DNA of 64,000 nucleotides from Chaetoceros tenuissimus (GCA_021927905.1 BLLK01000020.1:1302001-1366000); one strand, 5' to 3'. Shown: positions 47,027 through 57,976, numbered from the stretch's first letter. A program made the numbers and translations. The notes: a model not told the origin generated them from the sequence alone.

Positions 47027-47432
47027 ATTTTTATTTGATTCAATAGTTGTTTTACGATTAGTTATGTGTGATGATGCGCTTCTTATCTTTTGGGGTTCGG
47101 GAACATAATTTCATGAAATAATTCAAAACGAGAAGCCTGTTGACATTTAATGATTTCTAGCCATGTCAAAATTGAAATATGGGTAAATTAAGAAATCGAC
47201 ACTCAGTTTTGTCTTAATAGACAGAGAGCGCGCGGAGAAGGGAGATAGTAGCATTGTATTGTATTGTATACATACATACCTAGCAGTATTCATTACCACT
47301 TGGTCCACTTGATGAAAATCGTGCTATATGATATTATTTATTTTTACGCTCCAAAAGCATGATTTGTTCTAAACTGATTTTTTTCACCTAACATTTTTTT
47401 GGTACCGATCAAAGACGTCATTTCAGCACTCC
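47027..47432. other. Intergenic region
   Basis: Between two minus-strand genes. Contains a short tgtattgtat-type repeat near 47255-47280; nothing else seen. Confidence 0.4.
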
Positions 47433-49331
47433 TTACTCTTCACCACCATCACCATCTGTTTCCTTTTTCTCCCCCTCCTCTTCTTCGTTTGTTGCATCTT
47501 TTCCTTCGTTATCCACATTTTCTTTATGATCATCAAATTCGTCAGGATCTGGATACCAACCAATCCCTTCCAAGTCTTCATAATAATCTTTATCATTCAT
47601 GAACCACTGCTTTTGTTGTTCAGAGTCATTAGCATGATGTTCTTTTACATGATTCATCTTCTTCTTCCATTCCGAAGCCTGCGTCTTGACTACTCCTAGC
47701 CATTTCTTGAATCCTTCTAGAGTGGGATGTCCTCGTGGAGAAATCATGTCAGTCTGTAGGATCCAATCCCCGCCTTCGCCATGGCTTGCAAATATTTCTG
47801 TAGTGTCAAAAAAGGTCACATGCGGTGTTTTTTGGCAGAATTCATGCAGCTGTTTGTTCACAGTATGGATGGCGGTCCACATTGGTACGTTACTTCCAGG
47901 ACGTTTTCTATTTTTCTTGAATTTATGTGTTTCCTTCATATGTGGGTTAAACTTGTCTTTCTTCACAGCCTTTTCATAATTCTTTTCCATCCTTTTTCTA
48001 AGCTTTTCATCTTTCTTTCCATGTTTCTTCCCATCGTCATCATTTTTTTCTTCATGGCTTTCCAATTTTCGTCCATGACCTTTATCATGATTTCGTTTTC
48101 TATTTTGCTGTCTTTCTCCTCTTGGCTTTGGACCTTTTCCATGATCTCTTTCCGCATCAATGAATTCCTTTTCGTCTTCCGCCACCTTCATTCTCATTTT
48201 AATCATTGGAAACAAACTATTAATCACAATTTTTGCATCTGGTCTCCGCTTCTTGATTTCTTCCACCACTCTCAAAACTCCCAAGATGGTGATTTCTTCT
48301 GAACACATGAATCTTCCAATGTCTTCCATACCAAGGACAAGCCACCAGATTGGAGGATTAAAATTATCTGGTAGTTCGCCGTTCATGAGTCTCCACAAAA
48401 CATTACTAGAGGAATCACCCGTCAAACCCAATGAAATAGCCTTGACAGGAGTTTCTTTCTGCTTTGGATCATCATCTCCTGAAAAAGTGTGTTGGAAAAT
48501 ATGCTTCACACGTCCAAAGAAATCGGATCCAGACATGTCATGCCCATTGATGTTACCATTAACTGCTTCCATCAGGGTCTGACCTAAAAAGACAATATCC
48601 GTATCCAAGTTCTTTTGTATAATATCTGCATGCTTCTTCACTTCCACATGCCATGCTTTGTGCAATCTAGGAGTGGCATTCAGGGGATCAGGACAAGAGC
48701 ACTTATCATTGCCTGTGATACACCAATGGTCAACCTTTCCAATGTCAAAGTCATAAATGGATTCGAGTTTTGAAAGATTATTTTTGATGACACCGATGGA
48801 CTGTGTTGGTGCAAACATTTGCAGGTTTAGAAGGATTACAATGATACCTGCCAATACTGCCATAGCTGCAATTTTACCAAGAAATGGATTATCTAGGAGA
48901 CAAGATGTACAGTAAAAGCATAAAAGTTCAGGAATTCTGAGTAGAAGATTGCAGCTACAGAATCCTGTTGAGTTGGAAGGAACCTTGGACGCAGTATTGA
49001 AGTTGTAATAGTTTCCATATTTTTGGGTACTGCTACTAGAAGATGGATCTTGAATAAGTGCCTCATCTTCTTCCTCTTGAATCAAATCTTGAAGATCCAA
49101 GTCGTCCTCTGCACTGTCGGATTTGTTGACAGTCATGTTAGAAACTAAGGATAAAGTTTTGTGTAATGAAACAGTTGGATAAATACGATAAATACTCGTA
49201 CTGCATCGATTCTTTCTAAGGATGGATTCAATGATGGATGGATTGATTCGGAGACCGTTTGTTTGCTCGTGACTGAAAGCTCGCTTGCTGTAATGTCGTA
49301 CATACTTACTGAACTTATACCAATATTTCAT
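47433..49331 (-). CDS. SGNH-hydrolase-fold membrane protein with altered catalytic blocks
   Basis: Single exon, 632 aa. An N-terminal cytosolic region contains an acidic stretch, then one TM segment (AAMAVLAGIIVILLNLQMF, about residues 152-171) makes it type II. The lumenal domain follows the SGNH order: VFLGQTLMEAVNG where GDS is expected, LGLTGDSSSNVLWRL, WWLVLGMEDIGRF (block III, GxND region), RRPDAKIVINSLFP, and SPRGHPTLEGFKKW holding the block V His. The usual nucleophile Ser of block I is Gln-Thr here, so hydrolase activity is doubtful. A long Lys/Arg-rich insert (about residues 400-470) and a highly acidic C-terminus are unusual. Could act in glycan binding or modification. Confidence 0.65.
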   Translation of the reverse strand: MKYWYKFSKYVRHYSKRAFSHEQTNGLRINPSIIESILRKNRCSTSIYRIYPTVSLHKTLSLVSNMTVNKSDSAEDDLDLQDLIQEEEDEALIQDPSSSSSTQKYGNYYNFNTASKVPSNSTGFCSCNLLLRIPELLCFYCTSCLLDNPFLGKIAAMAVLAGIIVILLNLQMFAPTQSIGVIKNNLSKLESIYDFDIGKVDHWCITGNDKCSCPDPLNATPRLHKAWHVEVKKHADIIQKNLDTDIVFLGQTLMEAVNGNINGHDMSGSDFFGRVKHIFQHTFSGDDDPKQKETPVKAISLGLTGDSSSNVLWRLMNGELPDNFNPPIWWLVLGMEDIGRFMCSEEITILGVLRVVEEIKKRRPDAKIVINSLFPMIKMRMKVAEDEKEFIDAERDHGKGPKPRGERQQNRKRNHDKGHGRKLESHEEKNDDDGKKHGKKDEKLRKRMEKNYEKAVKKDKFNPHMKETHKFKKNRKRPGSNVPMWTAIHTVNKQLHEFCQKTPHVTFFDTTEIFASHGEGGDWILQTDMISPRGHPTLEGFKKWLGVVKTQASEWKKKMNHVKEHHANDSEQQKQWFMNDKDYYEDLEGIGWYPDPDEFDDHKENVDNEGKDATNEEEEGEKKETDGDGGEE

Positions 49332-50514
49332 TCATTGCAATACACGTGATACCTTCAAACTTTGCAGACTTTGGAATCGATATTCGATGCAATTGGCCCA
49401 ACACATGTACGTAGATTAAAATAAGATACTGAGAAAGTGGTATCACTTACGCAATCTATTTACTCATTTCAGGCAAAACAAGTAGAAAAGGTACTTATAA
49501 AGAAATTCTTGAGCACTTTGGGAAATGTAATATTTTATTATTAATTATTTTGTAATGATAAGTTTTAGTAGCTTGTCCTGAGCATCAGGCTTGTTTTTCC
49601 AATGCCATACTGCACAAAAAAAAGTTCAAAGAAAGCCAGCTGAGCTGATGATCAAAAGGCCTTTAACCGACCATTCTCATCAAAAGTCCGACCTTTGTGG
49701 TCGGATTACAAACTATTAACTCATAATGCCGGTGTGCTTTATTTGAAATACCACGGAGAATACACGTCATGATGCCTCAACCTCCTCGTCCAGATGCTGT
49801 AGTAGAGAGCTAAAGTAAATGACTTCACTACTAGCTGCCTTGATGGTAGACCATATCGACGGAATTTTCCTGTACTGTACAATCGTTAGTATGTGACTTA
49901 CGTACGTACCTGTTCCAATTTCAACGATCATCTTCAAACTTTTCTCCACGATATTTATTATGATATGTATCATATGACACAGCATGAATATGTAGGATGA
50001 GATGAATATTGGTAGTTAATTTAATTTTCATTATGGAGGTATATTGATGCCGAAGAGGTTTGTGGTATGTTTTTGGGTGCATCTCCCAACAAGATGTCCA
50101 ATCTGAAAATCAGAAATTTCTCACATACATGTATCGATACTATGCAATCCCACGTCAGAAAAACATTTTTCCATTGTTCGCACTACTTTTGTCTTCAGCA
50201 AAAGTGTCAAACGTCATGCGACAAGTAGGTGTTCGCACGCGCTGCCACGGCAATGGCTGGTTGCTGCCAAGCTGCTGCCAAACCATTGTTTTGCCCAGTG
50301 AGTACCTATAAAACCACGACTGAATACTTTAAAACCACGACTGATAGAATAATGTGTACGTACTTATTATACTGAGCTGCCCAACTGCTGCCAGGCAGCT
50401 GCCACCTTTTGCTGAACACCCTAAAGAGAAATTCCAACAAGATTCATTCATAGTTTCCATTCATAAAAAAAGTACGTCATTAACCAACAAAACAACAGAT
50501 ACATCCAATTATCA
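49332..50514. other. 1.2-kb divergent intergenic region
   Basis: Separates the SGNH-fold gene (minus) and the HSF gene (plus). It contains a 7-bp stem with a 5-nt loop (TCCGACC/GGTCGGA, 49687-49705), a GC-rich cluster of CTGCTGCCA-like words (50240-50405) and two close copies of AAAACCACGACTGA near 50310 and 50331. No coding frame. Confidence 0.45.
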
Positions 50515-52452
50515 ATGGAAAGGAGAGATCTAAGAACCACCACCACGATGCTGCCTTCTTCTTCGTCTTTAAAGCCATCATGGTCTAGCAAAGAAGAAGA
50601 AGCACAAGACGCAGCCATCATCAAACGATACAATGATGAAGATTGCAGCGGTATAGTTCCATTTCCCATCAAGTTGCATATTATACTGAAGATCTTGTGC
50701 AATGAGGGCAGTGACGAAATCATGTCTTGGTTGCCCCACGGGAGATCCTTCAAAGTGCACAACACACGAGCCTTCGAGCAGGTCGTTATGAAGAGGTTCT
50801 TTCGGCAGAGTAGTATTTCTTCGTTCAAGCGGCAGCTCAATATGTATGGCTTCCAAAAGGTCCACTATGGGAGAGATATTGGCTCGTACTATTATCGGCA
50901 CTTCCTGCGAGGAAGGCCACTGCTGGCGAAGAATATCGGGACAAGGAGGAGAACAACAAACACCAAGAAAGGAGAGAAGCAGCAAGCAAGAAATGGTCCG
51001 CCCTTATCTCATCATCAAGAGAGGAGGAGGGAACGATCTGGAGCAGGATCTGGTAATGACGGTAATGCAGCTGGAGTTGCTGCTTGTCAGTTGTCATCGA
51101 CTGAGAAGGATGCTGCTCCAGGAGGAGTGATGAATCATGAAGAGAATAGTAATGGTCATCGTTTCTGGACTGACTCGGCATCAGGTAAGGTAGTCAACGC
51201 GTCTTCGAAGTGTACCTTTGAACAAGAGTACAAACATCAAAACTTTTACAGTATGCCTTACATGGGGTCTGTGAATGATGTTCATTTCGAAAGCGAGAGA
51301 ATTATTGAAGAAAGAGATGTTTTGGACTTGTTGTCAAGGAGATCGGGTGATGTGGCTGACTTGTCTGTCTTGGATAATGGGCATGGGAAGTCAATCAAGC
51401 AGCAGCATGAGATGTCAGTAGACCAAGAATCGACAATGTCTGCCGCTGCTGGATTGCTGGATCTTCCGAATGTAGTAGGTATGACCGCGCAAAATTCTCT
51501 ATTGATGCGACAGCAGGCACCATTATCGACGTCATTGTCGAAACAACCAGCTGCAGCTCCAGCTCCTCAACATGATGGAGGGTTGATGGCATCTCAACTG
51601 ATGAGGAGTATCAGGATCAACTCATCTCTGATCCAGCAGTTTCAAGATCAGATACTTCAGAATCATTTACTAATATCTCAGTTATCAGGAACACAACAAT
51701 GCAGTCAGCAGGAGACACTGCCGGATGAAGCACGTCATACTTCTCTGCAGCAAGTACAACTGATCCGACAAACAAACCAATCTGAAAAGAGAAGAATGTC
51801 GTCGTCATTATTTCCTGCTACCAGTGTAGGTGTTGGTGGTGCAGCATTGGCAGTTTCTAGTGTTGATCCCAACAAAAATTGTCGAATCGATCCATTGGTG
51901 CTCAACAGTTTGCTACTGAATGCTATTAGTACTACTTCTACTCAACAAGAAGGAAGAACAACCGCTATTGTGGATCGTTCACGTTTTTCATTTGTACAGC
52001 AGCATCCTTTGACGGGAAACAATGAATACACAATGCAACAAATAAAACAACAGCCAAGTAGTAGTAGGAAAGTCGACAGAACAAGAAGTGAAGAAACTGA
52101 AACTTCGGATGCGAAACAACAGCAAGAATGTCTTCGTGTTGTTGCACGTACAGATGGTTCGTATTTTGTCGCAAGGGGATCATCATATCTGAAAAAAAGT
52201 GAAAGTGGAGAAAGACTATTACAAGGAGAGAGTGATGAAGGAGAGAGTGATGAAGAAGAGAGTGATGAAGAAGAGAGTGATGAAGAAGAGAGTGATGAAG
52301 AAGAGAGTGACGATAGCAGTGTTGAAGGAGAAAACTCGTCGTCACAACATCGAAATGAACAGAGACGACGATGTCGTGGTCAAAAATTGGATACTGCAAG
52401 CAATGGTACTAGTGACGAAGGAGAAACATCGAGTACTACTAGGTATTACTAG
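50515..52452 (+). CDS. Heat shock factor (HSF)-type transcription factor
   Basis: Single exon, 645 aa. The HSF DNA-binding domain lies at residues about 45-140: IMSWLPHGRSFKVHN, then the recognition helix region SSISSFKRQLNMYGFQKV, then YYYRHFLRGRPLL. HSF proteins are strongly expanded in diatoms and bind nGAAn arrays. The rest is low-complexity, Gln/Ser-rich, with a possible trimerisation or activation region (residues 360-420, Gln/Leu-rich) and a C-terminal acidic run of ESDEE repeats. The start gives a short polar N-terminus; an internal Met at residue 12 is possible. The stop lies within a 74-bp tandem repeat. Confidence 0.88.
   Translation: MERRDLRTTTTMLPSSSSLKPSWSSKEEEAQDAAIIKRYNDEDCSGIVPFPIKLHIILKILCNEGSDEIMSWLPHGRSFKVHNTRAFEQVVMKRFFRQSSISSFKRQLNMYGFQKVHYGRDIGSYYYRHFLRGRPLLAKNIGTRRRTTNTKKGEKQQARNGPPLSHHQERRRERSGAGSGNDGNAAGVAACQLSSTEKDAAPGGVMNHEENSNGHRFWTDSASGKVVNASSKCTFEQEYKHQNFYSMPYMGSVNDVHFESERIIEERDVLDLLSRRSGDVADLSVLDNGHGKSIKQQHEMSVDQESTMSAAAGLLDLPNVVGMTAQNSLLMRQQAPLSTSLSKQPAAAPAPQHDGGLMASQLMRSIRINSSLIQQFQDQILQNHLLISQLSGTQQCSQQETLPDEARHTSLQQVQLIRQTNQSEKRRMSSSLFPATSVGVGGAALAVSSVDPNKNCRIDPLVLNSLLLNAISTTSTQQEGRTTAIVDRSRFSFVQQHPLTGNNEYTMQQIKQQPSSSRKVDRTRSEETETSDAKQQQECLRVVARTDGSYFVARGSSYLKKSESGERLLQGESDEGESDEEESDEEESDEEESDEEESDDSSVEGENSSSQHRNEQRRRCRGQKLDTASNGTSDEGETSSTTRYY
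52226..52311 (+). repeat. 15-bp coding minisatellite (ESDEE)
   Basis: About five to six copies of gagagtgatgaagaa, in frame with the HSF gene and encoding an acidic ESDEE run. The unit length is a multiple of three. Confidence 0.9.
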
Positions 52453-52610
52453 TTAGGAAACAAGCATGACAATGGGCTAGCACTAGTGACGAAGGAGAAA
52501 CATCGAGCACTACTAGGTATTACTAGTTAGGAAACAAGCATGACAATGGGCTAGCACTAGTGATGAAGGAGAAACATCGAGTACTACTACTAGGTTTTAC
52601 TATTTAGCAC
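52407..52610 (+). repeat. 74-bp tandem repeat across the HSF 3' end
   Basis: Three copies (the third partial), with the word ACTAGTGAYG recurring at 52408, 52482 and 52556. The first copy contains the last HSF codons and the stop; the others lie downstream. 74 is not a multiple of three. Confidence 0.9.
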
Positions 52611-53225
52611 CAAGCAAGCAAGACGGTAGTTGTTTCTTATTCGCCGAGGGGCCAAAAATGAAGCAAGCAGCCAGGAAGAAGCCAAACTATATGATCGAAA
52701 CAATGATAATGGCTAGAGCGGTGCGTTACTGAAAAGAATGCTGATGAGAGGATGGAATACTAGTCGAAGAAAGAAGGCTTGATATCTTTTGTGTGAGAAT
52801 CATCACAACATCGTCATTAATACTTCCAACACATGAAAATAGAATATTTGAAGAATCATAATAATGCTATAGCTCTTGAGTGATTTGCGCAAAATTGAGA
52901 TGTTGACAGTTAACTACTTATTATCCTTTCTATTCGGCGGGGCCATTCATAAAAACTTCTTTTTCCTAAATTCGAAGTTTTTTCCCAATTTTTCGAACGA
53001 AATAGATAAAACGAAAGGTACACCAGATTTAAGAGTTATTATTTTACTAAGTAGTTTCTTGGCTTGTGTTTCCATCTCCTTGTTGATTGATAACGAAGAT
53101 TTGGCTGTTCTTAGAGATACATTAAGTAGCCATTTGATTGAGTACCTGAAAGAATAAATAAAAACGTGCCCCCTTCAAGAATGGAATATAAATATTACAT
53201 TTAATTAAACTATGGAATTAATTTT
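52611..53225. other. Intergenic region with a possible small ORF
   Basis: Between the HSF repeat and the next minus-strand gene. An 85-codon frame at 52900-53157 is the only candidate gene; otherwise nothing recognised. Confidence 0.35.
52900..53157 (+). CDS. Possible small membrane protein
   Basis: 85 aa from ATG at 52900, with two hydrophobic segments (LTVNYLLSFLFGGA and LRVIILLSSFLACVSISLLI). No homology recognised. It could be a chance frame in AT-rich DNA. Confidence 0.2.
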   Translation: MLTVNYLLSFLFGGAIHKNFFFLNSKFFPNFSNEIDKTKGTPDLRVIILLSSFLACVSISLLIDNEDLAVLRDTLSSHLIEYLKE

Positions 53226-54605
53226 TTAAATCATGAAATAGACACTTCGATCACCATAAACACTTTCACTACAGCTACTCTCTGTCTCCCGCTTAGTCCA
53301 TTCACTCTTGGCGGTTTCCACGTAAAGTTCTTTATCAGGGGTTGACAACATTTGCCTCTTCAGCTCAATGCGTGTTCTTTCTCTTAAAATTCTGGAGAAC
53401 AAGTAATCTCCTTCATATGTAAAGTTGTTGATATGCTTAAAGTCTTTCAGATCGTCTTCATCTGATAACTTCAAAAATAACTCTTGCTTCTCGAGTGATT
53501 CGCTGACAACAGATGAAGAAGAGCTTTTTGCAGATGTTGGGCGATGTCTATTCGATCCCAACGATCGAGTTGAAGACGAACGAGATCTTGAATGCGACTT
53601 GTAACTGCTGACTGCAGAAAACGGGCGGTAGGAAGGTTCTGGATTAAATGAATCCATCTCTTCTTCATTTTCATCTTCTTCTGCAACAGAACTGCTAAAA
53701 CTCCACCTGCGAGCAAAATTTTCCTTTTTGGGAGTATCGAAGTTTGCATTACTACCTGAATTCGCTCTTTGGTACTCAGAACCAGTCTTCTTCCCGGCCA
53801 CCTTCACTGGGTATGTATCAAGGTTGGCTTCTTCCGGAATATATGATACGGAAGATGTAACTGGTATAGATCCGAGTTTCATATCGCAATTGTCTTGATC
53901 GAGAGCTTTGGTATTTGTAATAGACCTCGGAGAAGAAGTAGAGAGATAATCTCTAACTGAAGTTGGAGATTTTCGATCTTTGCCATTCTTTTCAAAATGA
54001 TCTTGAAGATTACAATTTTCCATTTCTTGTTGTAGGTTCCGTAATATAGAAGAATCAATCACAAAAGATGATTCATTCAAAACGATTTCCGATCCTTCCC
54101 ATGACTTTGAGCTTCGGCTTGATTTCAATTGTTTTGAAGAAGCAGAACTAGTTCTGGGATCAGGCTGTGGCACAGATGATGAAGGTAGCCCCTTTTCTAA
54201 AGGCGCATGTATGGAGTCCTCGGGGGTATCGTGTTCATCCGGATCGATTTCTTGATAGCTGACACAACTATGACTTGAATGAACGGAGATCTGTTCTCCG
54301 TCCAAGTGGTCTACTAGATTTTCATCTAGATGTGCAGATTCATGACCCATCTTGTCATCCTCTACGTCAGAACTACACTGTTCATCAAAGAATAAATCAG
54401 GGTCATCTTCTGAGGAATGAAGAGATTCGCTTTCTAGTTCTGCAAAGAGGGAAGGTATCTCAGCTAGATTTGAATTGCGAAGTGCTTCTAGTTTTTGCAC
54501 TAGTATTGCCTCATTATTATCACATTCAAAGTAGTCACCTGGTATACCCGTTGAATAATAGGGATGTACCGTGCTCCTATACGATCTTTTCTTAGTTTGT
54601 AACAT
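53226..54605 (-). CDS. Ser/acidic-rich protein of unknown function
   Basis: Single exon, 459 aa. No signal peptide or TM segment. Largely low-complexity: acidic and Ser-rich patches (residues about 55-130), an SRSSS-type basic/Ser stretch around residues 335-375, and a more structured C-terminus (FTYEGDYLFSRILRERTRIELKRQML) that may be a helical interaction segment. The composition suggests a regulatory or cytoskeleton-associated protein heavily phosphorylated on Ser. I do not recognise the family. Confidence 0.65.
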   Translation of the reverse strand: MLQTKKRSYRSTVHPYYSTGIPGDYFECDNNEAILVQKLEALRNSNLAEIPSLFAELESESLHSSEDDPDLFFDEQCSSDVEDDKMGHESAHLDENLVDHLDGEQISVHSSHSCVSYQEIDPDEHDTPEDSIHAPLEKGLPSSSVPQPDPRTSSASSKQLKSSRSSKSWEGSEIVLNESSFVIDSSILRNLQQEMENCNLQDHFEKNGKDRKSPTSVRDYLSTSSPRSITNTKALDQDNCDMKLGSIPVTSSVSYIPEEANLDTYPVKVAGKKTGSEYQRANSGSNANFDTPKKENFARRWSFSSSVAEEDENEEEMDSFNPEPSYRPFSAVSSYKSHSRSRSSSTRSLGSNRHRPTSAKSSSSSVVSESLEKQELFLKLSDEDDLKDFKHINNFTYEGDYLFSRILRERTRIELKRQMLSTPDKELYVETAKSEWTKRETESSCSESVYGDRSVYFMI

Positions 54606-55365
54606 GTTGTGGATGCTAAGTCTCTAGTAAGGGCAACATGTACTTTAGTTCATTTACCACTAAGGCAGGCTTCTGGTCTGAAGAAGGTTACACACAATAG
54701 TGCTACTTCTTGCCTTTGTTCCGCGTTTAGAGTAGTAGGTGGTAGGTATTCCCCTTTGCTTCACCTTTTATCACTTTCAATCTTGGTTCGAGGTGCTCCA
54801 TAAGTGTAAAATGTCCTTTTCAATAAGTAAAAATGTCATCATAATACTAAAAGGCTATTATTATACAGTGTCAACATCTAAAAAGAAGAAAAGTTCTTCT
54901 GGATTGTGAAGAACTCTTTGAATCTAACGGTTTTGATGGTCCTCATGTTTATTTATATTTTCATATTTTCAACTATTTGTTTTGCCTTTCTTATAAAATA
55001 GATTGCAGTATTGCTATAATCAAAACACCAAGGATAAGGAAAAATTAAAAAATACTTTCTTGAATATTTCAACTGACAGATACGAAGCGCAAGCGAAATT
55101 ATAACAGACATGATATTACCTTCTAGAAGAATCAACCATATAGGGTAAGGAGGAGTTCGAAGGATATGATGTGTCGAGTAGTTCAAGAAGGTGTCTCCCG
55201 TGATGTACGTGAGAAATACGAGTAAGTGAGAGAATGATGATGGCAGATGAAGTTGTTTGTCCAGTTTTATAAATTGAAGAAACAGCATACCATACTAGTT
55301 GTAATGATATTACATAACTAAACCATAACAGATATAATATCAAAACAGAAGGAAAAGAAGAGAAC
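54606..55365. other. Divergent intergenic region
   Basis: About 760 bp between start codons of two genes of unknown function. No repeat or RNA recognised. Confidence 0.4.
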
Positions 55366-56643
55366 ATGATTACTAGGGAGAGCCTCATTTTTCTCGCATT
55401 TTTCTTACTCGTGTCATCATCATGTTTGAACAAATCTAGTGTTTTTGCAGATGCAGCCTCTATTACAACAGACCCAAATATAGAGTCATCATCTGAAGAA
55501 TTCCTCTTTGAAAAGATCGATAATGAAGTGGAATCTACTCAAAAAGAATACAAAGACAATGCATCTTCATCTCCAAGTGCGACAACTCTCGTGTCATCAA
55601 ATCAACAAGAAGAAGCCCTTACAGACGAAACCAACAAAACAACTAACTTTCGCATCAAATGGGGATCGCCACATTTACATACTCCCAAGGATCTTCATAC
55701 TACATCTATAGATGGGCAGACATCCCCACCATTCCCTATACCAAATGCACATACAACGATACCAAAGACATACATCACACACCCACCACCCGAATCCTTT
55801 CAAATCACAGCTAAGATCGCACATAACTCCAAAGGATCATACTTTGATACTTCTAATGATTTGCCAAAAATCCCATTTCTTGAATGTAACAGTATAGGAA
55901 CTGCTACTCCATCTATACCCTCTCAACAACTCTACTTTCGTTCCTTTCCAAAATCAGCACACCCATCCAAATTCACTTATACAAGAGGATTCCTAATTCC
56001 TCTGACCAAGATAGAAATGGAAACTACATCAGGGGAAAAGAAAATTTTTGAATCTGGTCAAGTAATTTGGGTGGATGGAGAATATAGACTAGTTTCTGCA
56101 GAAAAGCACGATCTGTACGTCATGATTGTAGACGTTTCCAAATTTTCTGAAACCAAAGTTATGAATATGTTTGCCAATCATCAGAAACAAGATTGTGTAG
56201 ATGCCAAGGTTCCAACAAAGACGTTGGTTCAGAATCAACTTCAAAAGGTTCCCTTGCGGAAAGTTTTGTTGACTTCCTTGGGAGTAAGTTTGAGTAGTAT
56301 GATGACGTATCTATGGATCAAAGTTGCTCCCCTGCAATTAGCTGTTGGTATTGGAGGATTATGTATGATTGGTGGTGGTACTTTGGCGACAATGACAATA
56401 GGTGACATGCTGTGCAATGAATTACAAGAATATGTGGACAAACAAAAGGCCGCAGTCGATGCAGACGCTGATGTTCAGATGGTGGAAGAAATGGAGATTA
56501 GCGAGAATACTGAAGTTGATGAGGTTCAACCTGAAGAAAACATTGGCGAAGATGAAGATGATCCAAATGGAAAAGAAGAGACAAACACCACAGATGATGA
56601 AAATGATGAATATCCAAGTCTTATCCAAAAGATCAAAAAGTAA
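55366..56643 (+). CDS. Secreted/membrane protein with acidic C-terminus, unknown function
   Basis: Single exon, 425 aa. Signal peptide (residues 1-29). A Ser/Thr-rich stretch is followed by a Pro-rich segment (about 105-150), then a globular part with RGFLIPLTKIEMET and SGQVIWVDGEYRL that faintly recalls a cupin strand pattern. Two hydrophobic segments follow near residues 300-350 (LGVSLSSMMTYLWIKVA; GIGGLCMIGGGTLATM). The C-terminal 65 residues are strongly acidic and end in KKIKK-like basic residues. No family recognised; the cupin suggestion is weak. Confidence 0.7.
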   Translation: MITRESLIFLAFFLLVSSSCLNKSSVFADAASITTDPNIESSSEEFLFEKIDNEVESTQKEYKDNASSSPSATTLVSSNQQEEALTDETNKTTNFRIKWGSPHLHTPKDLHTTSIDGQTSPPFPIPNAHTTIPKTYITHPPPESFQITAKIAHNSKGSYFDTSNDLPKIPFLECNSIGTATPSIPSQQLYFRSFPKSAHPSKFTYTRGFLIPLTKIEMETTSGEKKIFESGQVIWVDGEYRLVSAEKHDLYVMIVDVSKFSETKVMNMFANHQKQDCVDAKVPTKTLVQNQLQKVPLRKVLLTSLGVSLSSMMTYLWIKVAPLQLAVGIGGLCMIGGGTLATMTIGDMLCNELQEYVDKQKAAVDADADVQMVEEMEISENTEVDEVQPEENIGEDEDDPNGKEETNTTDDENDEYPSLIQKIKK

Positions 56644-56904
56644 GAAAGAGTACGTAGTCTAGATGGAAAGTGGATACTAAGAACGAAAAGGCAACAAAGC
56701 TAGAATACATGAAATGCATATATAAATAGAATTTGATCTCTTATACATAATATCCGTCTAATCTTAAATCTGCAGAATATATATAAATATTTGTATATAA
56801 GTAATATAAAGAAAAAGAAGCATAATATTACAATACCTATAGAGTAATAAAATGTATCTTTACAAAATCGAATTGAGGAGTTACGTACTGGACACCCAAA
56901 CTTT

Positions 56905-57500
56905 TCAAGCTAACATGAGCCCGACAGTCAACAATGCAGAACTTCCAGCAAGAGCATAACTAGCCTTTTCAACTCCAACATTATTCAAATATTCAGTTGG
57001 AAACTGATCCCAAATCAAATGTCTAACTCCTCCGAGGTAGTGATATACGAGTGGAAATCCTACCAATCCCTTGGCAAGAGTCGATACAATTGGTCCAGAA
57101 GTCCCAATATCATTCATCAACATGGCTGCTCCACCTGGTGATACTAATTCGATGGAAGCAATTCCCAAAGAACCAATAGAAAGTGCTACACCGGTTACGC
57201 GGTTTGCAATGGAGGTCAGTGCTGTGATTGGAAATTGATAGATTGTCACATGAGGCGATACTGGTCTTCCCGTTCTAGCCATTCTTTCATTATAATTCTA
57301 AAAGTGTATAAAGAAATGGTTTTGATGAGTCCAAGATGAAGATTCAATTGTAATTGTATTAGAAATTGAAAGACAAGCTAGAGACATACCTGTTTTTGGT
57401 ATTCTTCGCCAGATTTTTTGGAGAGAACCGTCATGTCTCTAGTGGCCAATGAGACTGGGATTCTCTTCCTACTAATGCTAACTGCAGTTCTTAATGACAT
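56905..57500 (-). CDS. SDHC: Succinate dehydrogenase cytochrome b560 subunit
   Basis: Exons 57500-57390 and 57297-56905 (phase-0 intron, gtatgt...tag), 167 aa. The first exon encodes a basic, Ser/Arg-rich mitochondrial presequence. The second begins NYNERMARTGRPVSPHVTIY, the typical SDHC start before TM1, with SIANRVTGVAL next and VYHYLGGVRHLIWD, the heme/quinone-site motif with its axial His. Three TM segments are visible. The subunit anchors complex II in the inner membrane and transfers electrons from succinate to ubiquinone. Confidence 0.93.
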
Positions 57501-57976
57501 GGTCGATTTTATTTGTTTGTCGATTGTACTGATATAGAAATACTATTCTACAGTATCTTTGCATTCTACTCAGCTTTTATCAATTTTTCAATTGTTTTTT
57601 TGATGGCTTCCTTCCGTCTTCCGTTGATGATGGTTCTCTTCCTTTTCTATCGACGCGATCTTTTTCAAGTATATAGAGTGTCTTTCTTTATGAAAGAGTA
57701 TCCTTGTTGAAAGATACACGACTCATTGTCGTCCATCCAATTAATTGATGGGAGAGAAGGTATTGTACTCGTAAACGATGATACTGCGACGGTGCAATGA
57801 ACCCATACCATCATAGAGATAAAGAGATTTGTAAGGGTTGTGCCTACATCCAAATTGCTTCTATTTACTACCTAGTAGATACTGGAAAAGTATCTGTTTT
57901 GAAGCTTGGAGAAGGGAGTTGTTATTATTTTTGTCAGGATCACAATATCGAACTTCTTTACAGACACAACAACAAC
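57501..57976. other. Divergent intergenic region
   Basis: Between the SDHC start (minus) and the next plus-strand gene. The downstream frame is open from 57797, but the ATG at 57977 is preferred because the protein becomes soluble and Lys/Ser-rich from there. Confidence 0.4.

Noticed and set aside
49687-49705. Rho-independent-like terminator hairpin
   Set aside because: Short stem with no T run, in a eukaryotic nuclear context; no reason to call it functional.
57797-57976. 60-residue N-terminal extension of the 57977 gene
   Set aside because: Composition changes abruptly; the downstream Met gives a typical basic, soluble start.
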